From Rhizobium rosettiformans W3 (lineage in GTDB: Bacteria; Pseudomonadota; Alphaproteobacteria; Rhizobiales; Rhizobiaceae), in contig NZ_STGU01000003.1 in NCBI RefSeq assembly GCF_004912135.1, positions 62,001 to 126,000 on the forward strand: 64,000 nucleotides of DNA, given 5' to 3'. Positions 19,321 through 28,700 of this stretch are shown here, piece by piece. The translations under genes and the position numbers were made by a program. Below the pieces are notes generated by a model. That model had not been told where the DNA came from and searched no databases. It was given only the letters and a program-made list of their open reading frames with translations. Position 1 is the stretch's first letter, and each line of letters begins with the position of its first letter.

Positions 19321-20696
19321 GCGATCGATCGACGGGCAAACCGAAAAACAAGCAAGCCGGACAAAAGAAGCATGGCGAACGGCCTCGCCCGCCCATGAAG
19401 CCGGGCCTTGAGGCCCGTATCGCTGCAACGCGCATTCTCGCAGCGGTGGTCGATCGCAAGACGTCTCTGGACGGGATGCTGGATCCGGAACACGGCAATC
19501 CTGCCTTCCTTCCGCTGAACGAAGCCGATCGCGGTCTCGTCAAGGCCATCCTGCAGAGCGCGCTGCGTCATCTGCCGAGGATCGAAGCGATCATCGGCAG
19601 CCTCCTCGACAATCCGCTGCCGGACGGTGCGCGATCTCTCCACCACCTGTTGGTCGTCGCTGCCGCGCAGATGCTCTATCTGGATGTTCCTGATCATTCC
19701 GCAGTCGACCTGGCCGTCGAGCAGGCCAATGGCGATCCCCGCAGCCGCCGTTTTGCCAAGCTGGTCAATGCCATCCTGCGCCGGATCGGCCGTGAGAAGG
19801 CCGACTTGCTGTCGTCCGTCGAGGATCTTCCCTGCATGCCGGACTGGTTCATGCAGCGTTTGACCGAAGTCTATGGTCGAGAGAACGCTCTTGCCATCGC
19901 TGCGTCACAGCTGGAGCCGCCGACGATCGATCTGACCGTGAAGGCCGATGCTGAAGGTTGGGCGGAGCGTCTGGGTGGCCAGGTGCTGCCGACCGGCAGC
20001 GTTCGGCTCGATCGGTTCCGTGGCTCGGTCACCGCGCTTGAAGGCTTCGATGACGGTGCCTGGTGGGTGCAGGATGCTGCCGCTGCCATTCCGGCCAAAC
20101 TGTTCGGCGACCTCACAGGCAAGCGGGTTGCCGATCTCTGCGCTGCCCCGGGGGGCAAGACCGCGCAGCTCGTGCTGGCCGGCGGAGACGTGCTCGCCGT
20201 CGAACAATCGAAGACACGGCTCAAGCGGCTGGAGAGCAATCTGGCGCGCCTGGGGCTTCCGGCCGACATGCTCTGCAAGGACCTGCTCAACATCGATGAG
20301 GCCGAGAGTTTCGACGCCATCCTGCTCGATGCCCCCTGCTCGTCGACCGGCACGACCCGGCGTCATCCGGATGTGCTCTGGACGAAGGATGCCGGAGACA
20401 TCGCCAAGCTTGCCGCGCTCCAGGAAAAGCTCCTGCGCCATGCGGTCAGTCTGCTGAAGCCAGGCGGCCGGCTCGTCTTCTCGAATTGCTCGATCGATCC
20501 TTCCGAAGGTGAGGACGTCGTAGACCGCGTGTTGGCAGATATGCCCGGATTGCGCCTCGTCGCGATCAACCCGTCGGACTGGCCTGGGCTGGAAACGGCG
20601 ATCACGCCGCGCGGTGAATTCCGCACGACACCGGCCATGCTGGCGAAACAAGGTGGCCTCGACGGCTTCTACGCGGCGGTCATTGCTAAAATTTAA
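19311..20696 (+). CDS. rsmB: 16S rRNA (cytosine967-C5)-methyltransferase RsmB-like protein
   Basis: SAM-dependent RNA m5C methyltransferase. The 461-residue product has a NusB-like N-terminal domain (about 30-160) and the Rossmann catalytic domain with [30 protein letters not shown] (Cys343) and [12 protein letters not shown] (Cys393), the two cysteines of the family. I used ATG 19311, overlapping htpX by 10 bp; TTG 19317 is an alternative with better spacing from AAGGA (19304-19308), and further ATGs lie at 19371 and 19395. The exact target base is inferred from the NusB fusion. Confidence 0.9.
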   Translation: MVLSDRSTGKPKNKQAGQKKHGERPRPPMKPGLEARIAATRILAAVVDRKTSLDGMLDPEHGNPAFLPLNEADRGLVKAILQSALRHLPRIEAIIGSLLDNPLPDGARSLHHLLVVAAAQMLYLDVPDHSAVDLAVEQANGDPRSRRFAKLVNAILRRIGREKADLLSSVEDLPCMPDWFMQRLTEVYGRENALAIAASQLEPPTIDLTVKADAEGWAERLGGQVLPTGSVRLDRFRGSVTALEGFDDGAWWVQDAAAAIPAKLFGDLTGKRVADLCAAPGGKTAQLVLAGGDVLAVEQSKTRLKRLESNLARLGLPADMLCKDLLNIDEAESFDAILLDAPCSSTGTTRRHPDVLWTKDAGDIAKLAALQEKLLRHAVSLLKPGGRLVFSNCSIDPSEGEDVVDRVLADMPGLRLVAINPSDWPGLETAITPRGEFRTTPAMLAKQGGLDGFYAAVIAKI

Positions 20697-20852
20697 CTAA
20701 TATCTCAATAAACCTGTTGGGAAGTCTGCGTGGACGGTGCGGTTCGCTCCGCATGTCCGCGGCATGACGCTATGACATAGAGTTTCGCGTCGGAATATCT
20801 GGTCCGAGAATGCTTCATTTCTTCGGACAGTGACGGCCCGACAATCGAAATG

Positions 20853-20873
20853 ACCGGATCATCAGGATCCGGT
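20853..20873 (+). repeat. Hairpin in the leader of the heparinase-like gene
   Basis: ACCGGATC (20853-20860) and GATCCGGT (20866-20873) form a perfect 8-bp stem with an ATCAG loop, ending four bases before the ribosome binding site of the next gene. The rest of the 190-bp gap after rsmB has a second, imperfect hairpin (about 20732-20758) that might act as a weak terminator but has no T-run. Confidence 0.5.
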
Positions 20874-20886
20874 GACAGGAAGCAGT

Positions 20887-22563
20887 ATGCGAATCAATGA
20901 TCGCGCCCGACTGATTTCGCTTCACATCGCCGAAGGTTGGCGGCAGGTGCGGCAGACGGCTGCAGTGTTGACGCCGGCCTTCGTTCAGCGTGGCGGGTTC
21001 AGGATCAATCGCGTCATCGTCGCGCCGACGGATCTGCGCGCAGTCGACGCCTTCGTGGCAGACGAAATCCTGAATGGCCGTTTTCCGCTAGCCGGCCGCA
21101 TCCTCGATGCAGACGGCCAATCGCCGTTCGAGCTCGAGCTTCCATCCCTGCAGTTTGCCCGGCGCCTGCATGGCTTCGGCTGGTTGCGGCATATGCGTGC
21201 CGACAAGAGCGTCATCGCCTGCAATCATGCCCGCTGGATCACGGATCAGTGGATCGGTCTTCACGGTGGCAGGGCACGCGGTGTCGCCTGGGAAAGCGAT
21301 GTCGTCTCACGCCGCATCATCAGCTGGCTCTCCCATTCGCCGGTCGTGCTGCAGGACGCCGATGCCGGCTTCTATCGCCGCTTCACGACATCGCTGAGCC
21401 AGCAAGTGCGCTACCTCCAGCGGCGGGTGGATTCGCTCCCCGAGGGTCTGCCGCGGCTGAAGGCGCGGATCGCCATTGCCATGGCCTCGATCGCGACGGA
21501 AGCGCGTCCGGCGGCCGTTCGCCGCGCCGGGCGTCTTCTCGACAGCGAGCTCGAACGGCAAGTCCTGCCGGATGGCAGCCACATCTCCCGCAATCCGCAG
21601 GCCTCTGTCGATCTGCTCTTCGATCTTCTGCCGCTGCGCCAGAGCTACATCAACCTTGGTCACGCGGTGCCACCCAGGCTGATCCCGGTGATCGACCGGA
21701 TCTTCCCGGCCGTCCGCTTCTTCCGTCACACCAGTGGCGACATCGGCCTGTTCAATGGCTCGAGTTCGGCGCTCGCGACCGATCTCATGAGCGTGTTGCG
21801 CTATGATGAGACATCCGGGCTTCCCTTCAAGGCCTTGCCGCATGGCGGCTTCCATCGGTTGTCCGCCGGCGACACCGTGATCCTCGTCGATACGGGCAAG
21901 CCGCTTTCCGCGCGCCTCTCGGCTGCCGCGCATGCCGGCTGCCTGTCTTTCGAGTTGTCATCCGGGCGAAACCGTTTCATCGTCAACAGCGGCTCGCCCC
22001 GCTTCGCCGGCGAGCGGCTCCGGCAACTGGCGCGAACTACGGCTGCCCACACGACCGTTTGCATTGGCGATGTCTCTTCTGCCCGTATCGCCAACTCCCC
22101 GCGGCTCGGGCCGATCATGGTCTCCGGTCCGTCGCAGATCCATGTCGACCGTCAGACGGGTCCCGATGGCAGCGATCGTCTGTCGGCGCGGCATGATGGC
22201 TATGTGAAACGCTTCGGCGTCATCCATGAGCGGGAGATCCGGATCAACGAGCAGGGGACGAAGATCGCGGGCCGCGATCGCCTGCTTCTGCCTGACGGCC
22301 TGCCGACGCCGGATCTGCCTTCCGCCGAGGTTATCGCGCGCTTCCATATTCACCCCTCGATCACGGTCGAGCGGTCCGACGAACGCAAGGTGCGCCTCGT
22401 CGCGCCGGATGGCGAAAGCTGGACCTTCTCCATTCCGGTCGGGGAGATCAGCATCGGTGAAGATGTCTTCTTTGCCGATGTCTCGGGTATCGGACCCTCG
22501 CAACAGTTGGAGATCGTGTTCGAAGGGCCGGAAATCCGGTGGTTTCTGGCGCATCACGCGTGA
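20887..22563 (+). CDS. Heparinase II/III-like protein
   Basis: A 558-residue protein of the heparinase II/III family (alginate-lyase-like helical domain followed by a beta-sandwich domain). The N-terminal two-thirds holds helical repeats with conserved text such as ACNHARWITDQW-type segments and NPQASVDLLFDLLPLRQSY; the C-terminal domain begins near 320 (FHRLSAGDTVILVDTG) and contains the H/N-rich block RTTAAHTTVCIGD. No signal peptide is visible, unlike secreted lyases. It sits between rsmB and purH, an arrangement I recall as common in rhizobia. The substrate is unknown. AGGAAG at 20877-20882 supports ATG 20887. Confidence 0.8.
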   Translation: MRINDRARLISLHIAEGWRQVRQTAAVLTPAFVQRGGFRINRVIVAPTDLRAVDAFVADEILNGRFPLAGRILDADGQSPFELELPSLQFARRLHGFGWLRHMRADKSVIACNHARWITDQWIGLHGGRARGVAWESDVVSRRIISWLSHSPVVLQDADAGFYRRFTTSLSQQVRYLQRRVDSLPEGLPRLKARIAIAMASIATEARPAAVRRAGRLLDSELERQVLPDGSHISRNPQASVDLLFDLLPLRQSYINLGHAVPPRLIPVIDRIFPAVRFFRHTSGDIGLFNGSSSALATDLMSVLRYDETSGLPFKALPHGGFHRLSAGDTVILVDTGKPLSARLSAAAHAGCLSFELSSGRNRFIVNSGSPRFAGERLRQLARTTAAHTTVCIGDVSSARIANSPRLGPIMVSGPSQIHVDRQTGPDGSDRLSARHDGYVKRFGVIHEREIRINEQGTKIAGRDRLLLPDGLPTPDLPSAEVIARFHIHPSITVERSDERKVRLVAPDGESWTFSIPVGEISIGEDVFFADVSGIGPSQQLEIVFEGPEIRWFLAHHA

Positions 22564-22663
22564 TCGCGGCGATCTTGCGGTTTCATCACGGGTGAAGCTG
22601 TGCTAGGCGGCGGCATCGCGCCCGCTGCCGCTTTTCCGGGCGCCCGCCAGCTCGGAGTGAACC

Positions 22664-24280
22664 ATGGCCGTCGTTTCCAAGAAGATCCCTGCCCCCGACC
22701 TCGTGCGCGTGCGTACCGCGCTTCTTTCGGTGTCCGACAAGACCGGCATCGTCGAGTTTGCGCAGGCGCTCCATCAGCGCGGTGTGCGTCTGCTGTCGAC
22801 CGGCGGTACCCACAAGGCGCTTGCCGCGGCCGGACTGCCGGTCACCGACGTGTCGGAGATTACCGGCTTCCCGGAGATCATGGATGGACGCGTGAAGACG
22901 CTGCATCCCCTGGTGCACGGCGGTCTGTTGGCGATCCGTGATGATGCAGAGCATGTCGAGGCGATGAAGGCTCACGGCATCGAGGCAATCGACCTCTCTG
23001 TCATCAATCTCTACCCCTTCGAACAGGTGCGCGCCGCCGGTGGCGACTATCCGACCACCGTCGAAAACATCGATATCGGCGGTCCTGCGATGATCCGCGC
23101 CTCGGCCAAGAACCATGCCTATGTCACGGTGGTCACGGATGCGGCCGATTACGCGGAAGTCATTGCCGCCCTCGCCGACAATGACGGCCAGACGACCTAT
23201 GCGCTCCGCCAGCGCCTGGCGGCCAAGGCCTATGCCCGCACGGCCGCTTATGATGCGGCCATTTCCAACTGGTTTGCGGAGGCTCTCGAGATCGAGATGC
23301 CGACCTATCGCGCGATCGGCGGCGTGCTGAAGGAAAAGATGCGCTACGGCGAAAACCCGCATCAGAGCGCCGGCTTCTACGTCACCGGCGACAATCGTCC
23401 CGGTGTCGCGACGGCAACCCTCCTCCAGGGCAAGCAGCTCTCCTACAACAACATCAACGACACGGATGCCGCCTTCGAGCTCGTGGCCGAGTTTCCGCCG
23501 GAAAACGGTCCGGCCTGCGCGATCATCAAGCATGCCAATCCTTGCGGCGTGGCCACCGGATCGAGCCTCGTCGAAGCCTATCAGCGGGCACTGGCCTGTG
23601 ACAGCACCTCGGCCTTCGGCGGCATCATTGCGCTCAACCAGATCCTCGACGCCGAAACCGCCCAGGAAATCGTCAAGCTCTTCACGGAAGTGATCATTGC
23701 GCCTGAGGTAACCGACGAAGCCAAGGCGATTATCGCGGCCAAGCCGAACCTGCGCCTGCTGACCACGGGCGCCCTGCCCGATCCGCGGGCCCGTGGCGTC
23801 ATGGCAAAGACTGTTTCGGGCGGTCTGCTGGTTCAGAGCCGCGACAATGTCATGGTCGAGGATCTCGAGCTCAAGGTTGTCACCAAGCGCGCCCCGACGG
23901 CGACCGAGCTCGAAGATATGAAGTTCGCCTTCAAGATCGCCAAGCACGTCAAGTCGAATGCGGTGATCTATGCCAAGGACGGCCAGACGGCCGGTATCGG
24001 CGCCGGCCAGATGAGCCGCGTGGATTCCGCCCGCATTGCCGCGCTGAAGGCTGAAGATGCGGCCAAGGCGCTTGGCCTTGCCGAACCGCTGACCAAGGGT
24101 TCTGCGGTTGCGTCGGAAGCTTTCTATCCCTTCGCCGATGGTCTCCTGGCCGCAATCGCCGCTGGCGCAACCGCCGTCATCCAGCCGGGCGGTTCGATGC
24201 GTGACGATGAGGTCATCGCGGCTGCCGATGCGCATGGCGTCGCCATGGTCTTCACCGGCATCCGCCACTTCCGCCACTGA
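22664..24280 (+). CDS. purH: Bifunctional AICAR transformylase / IMP cyclohydrolase
   Basis: Catalyses the last two steps of IMP synthesis: formylation of AICAR with 10-formyl-THF and ring closure to IMP. The 538-residue product has the N-terminal cyclohydrolase domain ([20 protein letters not shown], then [10 protein letters not shown] and GRVKTLHP) and the C-terminal transformylase domain with [11 protein letters not shown] near residue 289 and [10 protein letters not shown] near 450. Length and motifs are complete. A GNRA-loop terminator follows the stop. No other purine genes are adjacent. Confidence 0.97.
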   Translation: MAVVSKKIPAPDLVRVRTALLSVSDKTGIVEFAQALHQRGVRLLSTGGTHKALAAAGLPVTDVSEITGFPEIMDGRVKTLHPLVHGGLLAIRDDAEHVEAMKAHGIEAIDLSVINLYPFEQVRAAGGDYPTTVENIDIGGPAMIRASAKNHAYVTVVTDAADYAEVIAALADNDGQTTYALRQRLAAKAYARTAAYDAAISNWFAEALEIEMPTYRAIGGVLKEKMRYGENPHQSAGFYVTGDNRPGVATATLLQGKQLSYNNINDTDAAFELVAEFPPENGPACAIIKHANPCGVATGSSLVEAYQRALACDSTSAFGGIIALNQILDAETAQEIVKLFTEVIIAPEVTDEAKAIIAAKPNLRLLTTGALPDPRARGVMAKTVSGGLLVQSRDNVMVEDLELKVVTKRAPTATELEDMKFAFKIAKHVKSNAVIYAKDGQTAGIGAGQMSRVDSARIAALKAEDAAKALGLAEPLTKGSAVASEAFYPFADGLLAAIAAGATAVIQPGGSMRDDEVIAAADAHGVAMVFTGIRHFRH

Positions 24281-24305
24281 GCGGATATCCGTTCATTTCC
24301 GAGAG

Positions 24306-24336
24306 GGGCCGGTGGAGAAATCCGCCGGCTCTTTTC
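24306..24336 (+). terminator. Terminator of purH
   Basis: GGGCCGGTGGA (24306-24316) pairs with TCCGCCGGCTC (24321-24331), with two G-T pairs, closing a GAAA tetraloop; TTTT follows. This is a standard intrinsic terminator 25 bp after the purH stop and just before the convergent transporter gene ends. Confidence 0.85.
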
Positions 24337-24341
24337 CGTGA

Positions 24342-25736
24342 TCAGCGGTCCGTTGCCGGGTAGCGCGTAGACCACAGCAGTGCCAGTCCGCCGATGAGGA
24401 AGACGAGCAGGGTCGCCATGCCGGCGCGGGCGGAGCCCGACCAGGCCGTGACCACCGAGAAGCTCAGCGTTGCGAGGAAGCTGGTGGCGCGCCCCGAGAG
24501 CGAGTAGATGCCGAAATAGCGGCCCGCCTCGTGCAGTTCGACGCTGCGTGCAAGATAGGAGCGGGACGAAGCCTGGACCGGGCCAAAGGACATGCCGATC
24601 AGCAGACCGTAGAGAATGTAGGCCTTCTCTGCCGGCGTGGCGAAGATGCCATCGGTTCCGGCAATCGGCAGGCTCACCAGCCCGAACAGGGTAAAGTCGA
24701 CGCCGGTGGAAATGATGCCGAAGGTTGCGGTGATCAGCATGACGAGGCTGATGACGACGACAACCTTGGAGCCCAGCGCCTTGTCCACACGGCCCGCTAC
24801 AAGGCAGCCGAAGATGGCGACGACGTTCAGGATGATCCCGTAGATCCCGATCTCCATGGTCGACCAGCCGAACATCGCGGCCGCGAAGACACCGCCGAGG
24901 ACCAGAAGTCCGTTCACGCCATCCTGATAGATCATCCGGGCAATCAGGAAGCGCAGGATGTTCGTGCGGTGACGCAGTTCGCTAAGCGTCGAGCGGATCT
25001 CTCGCAACCCGGAGCGCACGGCAGCACCGAGCGCCTTGCCCTTCGCCGCATCGGGGGTGAAGAGGAACATCGGCAGGATGAAGATGAAGTACCAGACGGC
25101 CGAGATCGGACCGGTGATGCGCGCATCTTCCCCGGTTGCCGGATCCAGGCCGAAAAGCGGGTCCATGCCGATCAGCGTCTTGCCGGTCGTCGGGTTCCCG
25201 GCGAGGAACAGGACGACGAAGATCAGCACGATCATGCCGCCCAGATAGCCCAGTCCCCAGGCGATGTTGGAGACACGGCCGACATCCTGCTGGCTGACCA
25301 GGCGGGGCATCATGGAATCGTTGAAGACGATGGAAAACTCGGCCGCGATGCTCGCGAGGATCATCAGCAGCATGACGAAGGCGACCGGCGAACCGGGAGC
25401 GGCCGTCCAGAGCAGCGCCAGGCAGACGATCTTGATCAGCGCAAAGAAGGCAATCCAGGGCTTGCGGGCACCAGATTCATCAGCGATCGAGCCGAGGATC
25501 GGTGCGAGGATGGCGATGATGACGCCCGAGATCGTCGCCGCATTGCTCCAGGCGGTCTGGGCGCTGACAGCGTCATCGGTCATGCGCGAGACGAAATAGG
25601 GACCGAAGATGAAGGTCGTCACGACCGTAAAAAACGGCTGTGCGGCCCAATCGAAGAACATCCAGCCACCGACACCCCTGTCGATGGGACGATGGCTGGA
25701 TTTCATGTCTACACTTGTCGTCACGCGCACCCCCAC
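24342..25736 (-). CDS. Major facilitator transporter of the UMF1 (Atg22-like) family
   Basis: A 464-residue inner-membrane transporter with about 12 predicted spans. The N-terminal part shows [15 protein letters not shown] and [14 protein letters not shown] (the loop 2-3 motif of the family); the second half repeats the pattern with [15 protein letters not shown]. This fits the UMF1 family, related to the yeast vacuolar Atg22 amino-acid exporter; the substrate cannot be told. It starts about 23 bp after the glutamate dehydrogenase stop, so co-transcription is likely. GTG 25736 is the first possible start; GTG 25724 and ATG 25706 are alternatives. Confidence 0.78.
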   Translation of the reverse strand: MGVRVTTSVDMKSSHRPIDRGVGGWMFFDWAAQPFFTVVTTFIFGPYFVSRMTDDAVSAQTAWSNAATISGVIIAILAPILGSIADESGARKPWIAFFALIKIVCLALLWTAAPGSPVAFVMLLMILASIAAEFSIVFNDSMMPRLVSQQDVGRVSNIAWGLGYLGGMIVLIFVVLFLAGNPTTGKTLIGMDPLFGLDPATGEDARITGPISAVWYFIFILPMFLFTPDAAKGKALGAAVRSGLREIRSTLSELRHRTNILRFLIARMIYQDGVNGLLVLGGVFAAAMFGWSTMEIGIYGIILNVVAIFGCLVAGRVDKALGSKVVVVISLVMLITATFGIISTGVDFTLFGLVSLPIAGTDGIFATPAEKAYILYGLLIGMSFGPVQASSRSYLARSVELHEAGRYFGIYSLSGRATSFLATLSFSVVTAWSGSARAGMATLLVFLIGGLALLWSTRYPATDR

Positions 25737-25759
25737 AGGCTTTCAGGCCCGGGACAGTG

Positions 25760-28700
25760 TCACCTCACGTGGTCTTGCGCAAGATCACCCAGAAGCCCCG
25801 CTGCCACGGCGAGCTTGGAGATGCTCGGCTCTCCGCTGTCGACGATCGAGGCCAATTCCTTGCCGATGCGTTCCACACGCGTCCTGTCCGTTGCAATCCA
25901 GGCCTGGACGGGCTGTGCGTCCTTGCCATGGCTCGTCAGCGCGGCGCAGACAATCTGTCTGCGCGCCTGTCCGATGCGATCCAGGCTGCGGGTGAGCGCA
26001 AGGCTGTCATAGTGGTCTGTCGCCTGGATCCGGCTTGCATTTTCAACGATGCGGCCGATGCGGAAGGCTTCCGACACGGCGAAGAACCCGCGCATGGCGC
26101 CGGCAAAGTCGGCGCCCGTGCGTTCGGCGATCTGCAGGATTTCCGGCAAGAGCTGCATGGTCTGCAGGTTGACCACTTCGGTTGCCAGAGCCAGCGGTGC
26201 ACCGGCCTCGGTCAGGGCTGCGATCTGATCGTCGAAATGCTGTCGCAGCGTGGCGGGGATCGCCTTCTTGAAGACGGGCGCTGCCGCGGCAACAGCTGCC
26301 TTCAGCTGGGAAACCGCATCGCCGACCGATCCCTTGGCATAGCCGGTGTCGATCAGCAGCCGCGTCATTGCCGTGTAGACGTCCTCGACGATCGCGTAGA
26401 GCCGATTCTGTGTCTGACCGGGGATCTTCGCATCCAGGGCGTCGATCTTTTCCCAGAGCGCGGAAAGCCCGAGCGCATCCCGGGTCACCAGAGCCGCTTT
26501 CACCACTCCGGCCGGCGTGCCGCCCGTGGCGTCGCAGACCGAAACCACGAAACCGGGGCCACCGCGGTTGATGGCATGGTTGGCGAGAACGGTTGCGATA
26601 ATCTCGCGGCGAAGACGATGACCGGCAATCTCTGCGGCATAGGCCTCGCGCATGGCAGCCGGGAAGTAGTTGAACAGCGTCGTTTCGCAATAGGGATCGT
26701 CCGGCAGATCGGACTCGACCAGTTGATCGAAGAGCACGATCTTGGCGTAGGAGAGAAGAACACCGATTTCGGGCCGGCTCAGGGCCTTGCCGGAGACATA
26801 GCGTTCCGCAACGGCGGCTGAATCCGGCAGGGTCTCAACCTTGCGGTTCAGGCGCCCCATGCCCTCCAGGTAATCCATCAAGCGGCTGAGCGGCTCCCGG
26901 TTTCCAGGCCCCTTGGCCTCGGTCAGGGAGATGGCGAGCGACTGGAGATAGTTGTTGCGCAGGACGAGGTCCGCCACCTCCTCCGTCATCTGTGCCAGCA
27001 GCACGTTGCGCTTCTCGCGGGGAAGGCGTCCTTCCTGCATGGCGGGGCTCAAGGCGATCTTGATGTTCACCTCGACGTCGGAGGAGTTGACGCCGGCCGA
27101 ATTGTCGATCGCATCGGAATTGCATCGGCCACCGTTCAGGGCATAGGCGATGCGGCCCTTTTGTGTGACGCCGAGATTGGCGCCCTCGCCGATCACCTTG
27201 GCACGGACATCCGTGGCATTGACGCGGATGGCGTCGTTGGCGCGGTCGCCCACTTCGGCATCGGTCTCGGTGGCGGCCTTGATATAGGTCCCGATACCCC
27301 CGAACCAGAGCAGATCGACGGGCGCCTTCAGGATCGCCGTCATGATGTCCATGGGTGTGGCGGTCGTCGTTTCCAGACCGATTGCGGCCGCAGCTTCCGG
27401 CGTCAGTTTCACGGACTTGTCGGCACGCGAAATGATCATCGCGCCAGGCGAGAGCGTCGAGCGGTCGTAGTCCTGCCAGCTGGAGCGCGGCAGGTTGAAC
27501 ATGCGCTTGCGCTCGGCAAAGGAGATGGCCGGATCCGGATTGGGATCGATGAAGATGTCACGGTGATCGAAGGCGGCGATTAGCCTGATCTTTTCAGACA
27601 GCAGCATGCCGTTGCCGAAGACGTCGCCGGACATGTCGCCGACGCCCGCAACGGTGAAGGGCGTGGTCTGGATGTCGGTATCGATCTCGCGGAAATGGCG
27701 CTTGACCGTTTCCCAGGCGCCGCGGGCGGTGATGCCCATCTTCTTGTGGTCGTAACCAGCCGAACCACCGGAGGCAAAAGCGTCGTCCAGCCAGAAACCG
27801 GCTTCCTGGGCGAGGCCGTTTGCCGTGTCTGAGAAGGTTGCGGTGCCCTTGTCGGCGGCAACAACGAAATAGGGATCATCGCCATCCGGGCGCAGCGTAT
27901 CCGCGGGGGGCACGACCTCTCCGGCTACGATGTTGTCGGTGATCGAGAGCAGGGTCCGGATATAGGTCTTGTAGGCTTCGGTGCCGGCGGCAAACCAGGC
28001 TTCGCGGTTGGTTGCGGGCGGCAGCTGCTTCGGGAAGAAGCCACCTTTCGCGCCAACCGGCACGATCACCGCGTTCTTGACCTGCTGTGCCTTCACGAGG
28101 CCCAGCACTTCCGTGCGGTAGTCCTGGGCGCGGTCCGACCAGCGAAGGCCGCCGCGGGCCACCTTTCCAAAGCGCAGATGAACGCCTTCGACTTCGACGC
28201 CATAGACGAAGATTTCGCGGAAGGGTCGCGGTTCGGGGAGACCTTCCAGCTTGTGCGGATCGAACTTGAAGGCGAGCATCGGGCGTTCGCTCTCACGATA
28301 GCCCTTCTGGAAGAAGTTGGTGCGCAGCGTCGCTTCGATCCCGTTGATGTAGCGGCGCAGGATCCGATCCTCGTCAAGGCTCTTGACGTCGGTCAGCTTG
28401 CCTTCGAGCGCTTCCAGAAGCTCCGTCTGGCGGCCCTTGCGGGTCTTGTCGGAAAGCGAGGGGTCGAAGCTGTTGCGGAACAGGTGAACGAGATCTGCTG
28501 CGATGGCCGGATGCTTTGCCAGCGTTTCGGCCATGTAGGTCAGCGAATAGACCGCACCCGCCTGGCGCAGATAGGCGGCATAGGCGCGCAACACGGATGC
28601 TTCCCGCGCATCGATGCCTGCGCCGAGAATGAGGCGGTTGAAGGCGTCATTGTCGACTGCACCGGTGAAGGAGTCGAGGAAGGCTTCCTCGATCAGCGCA

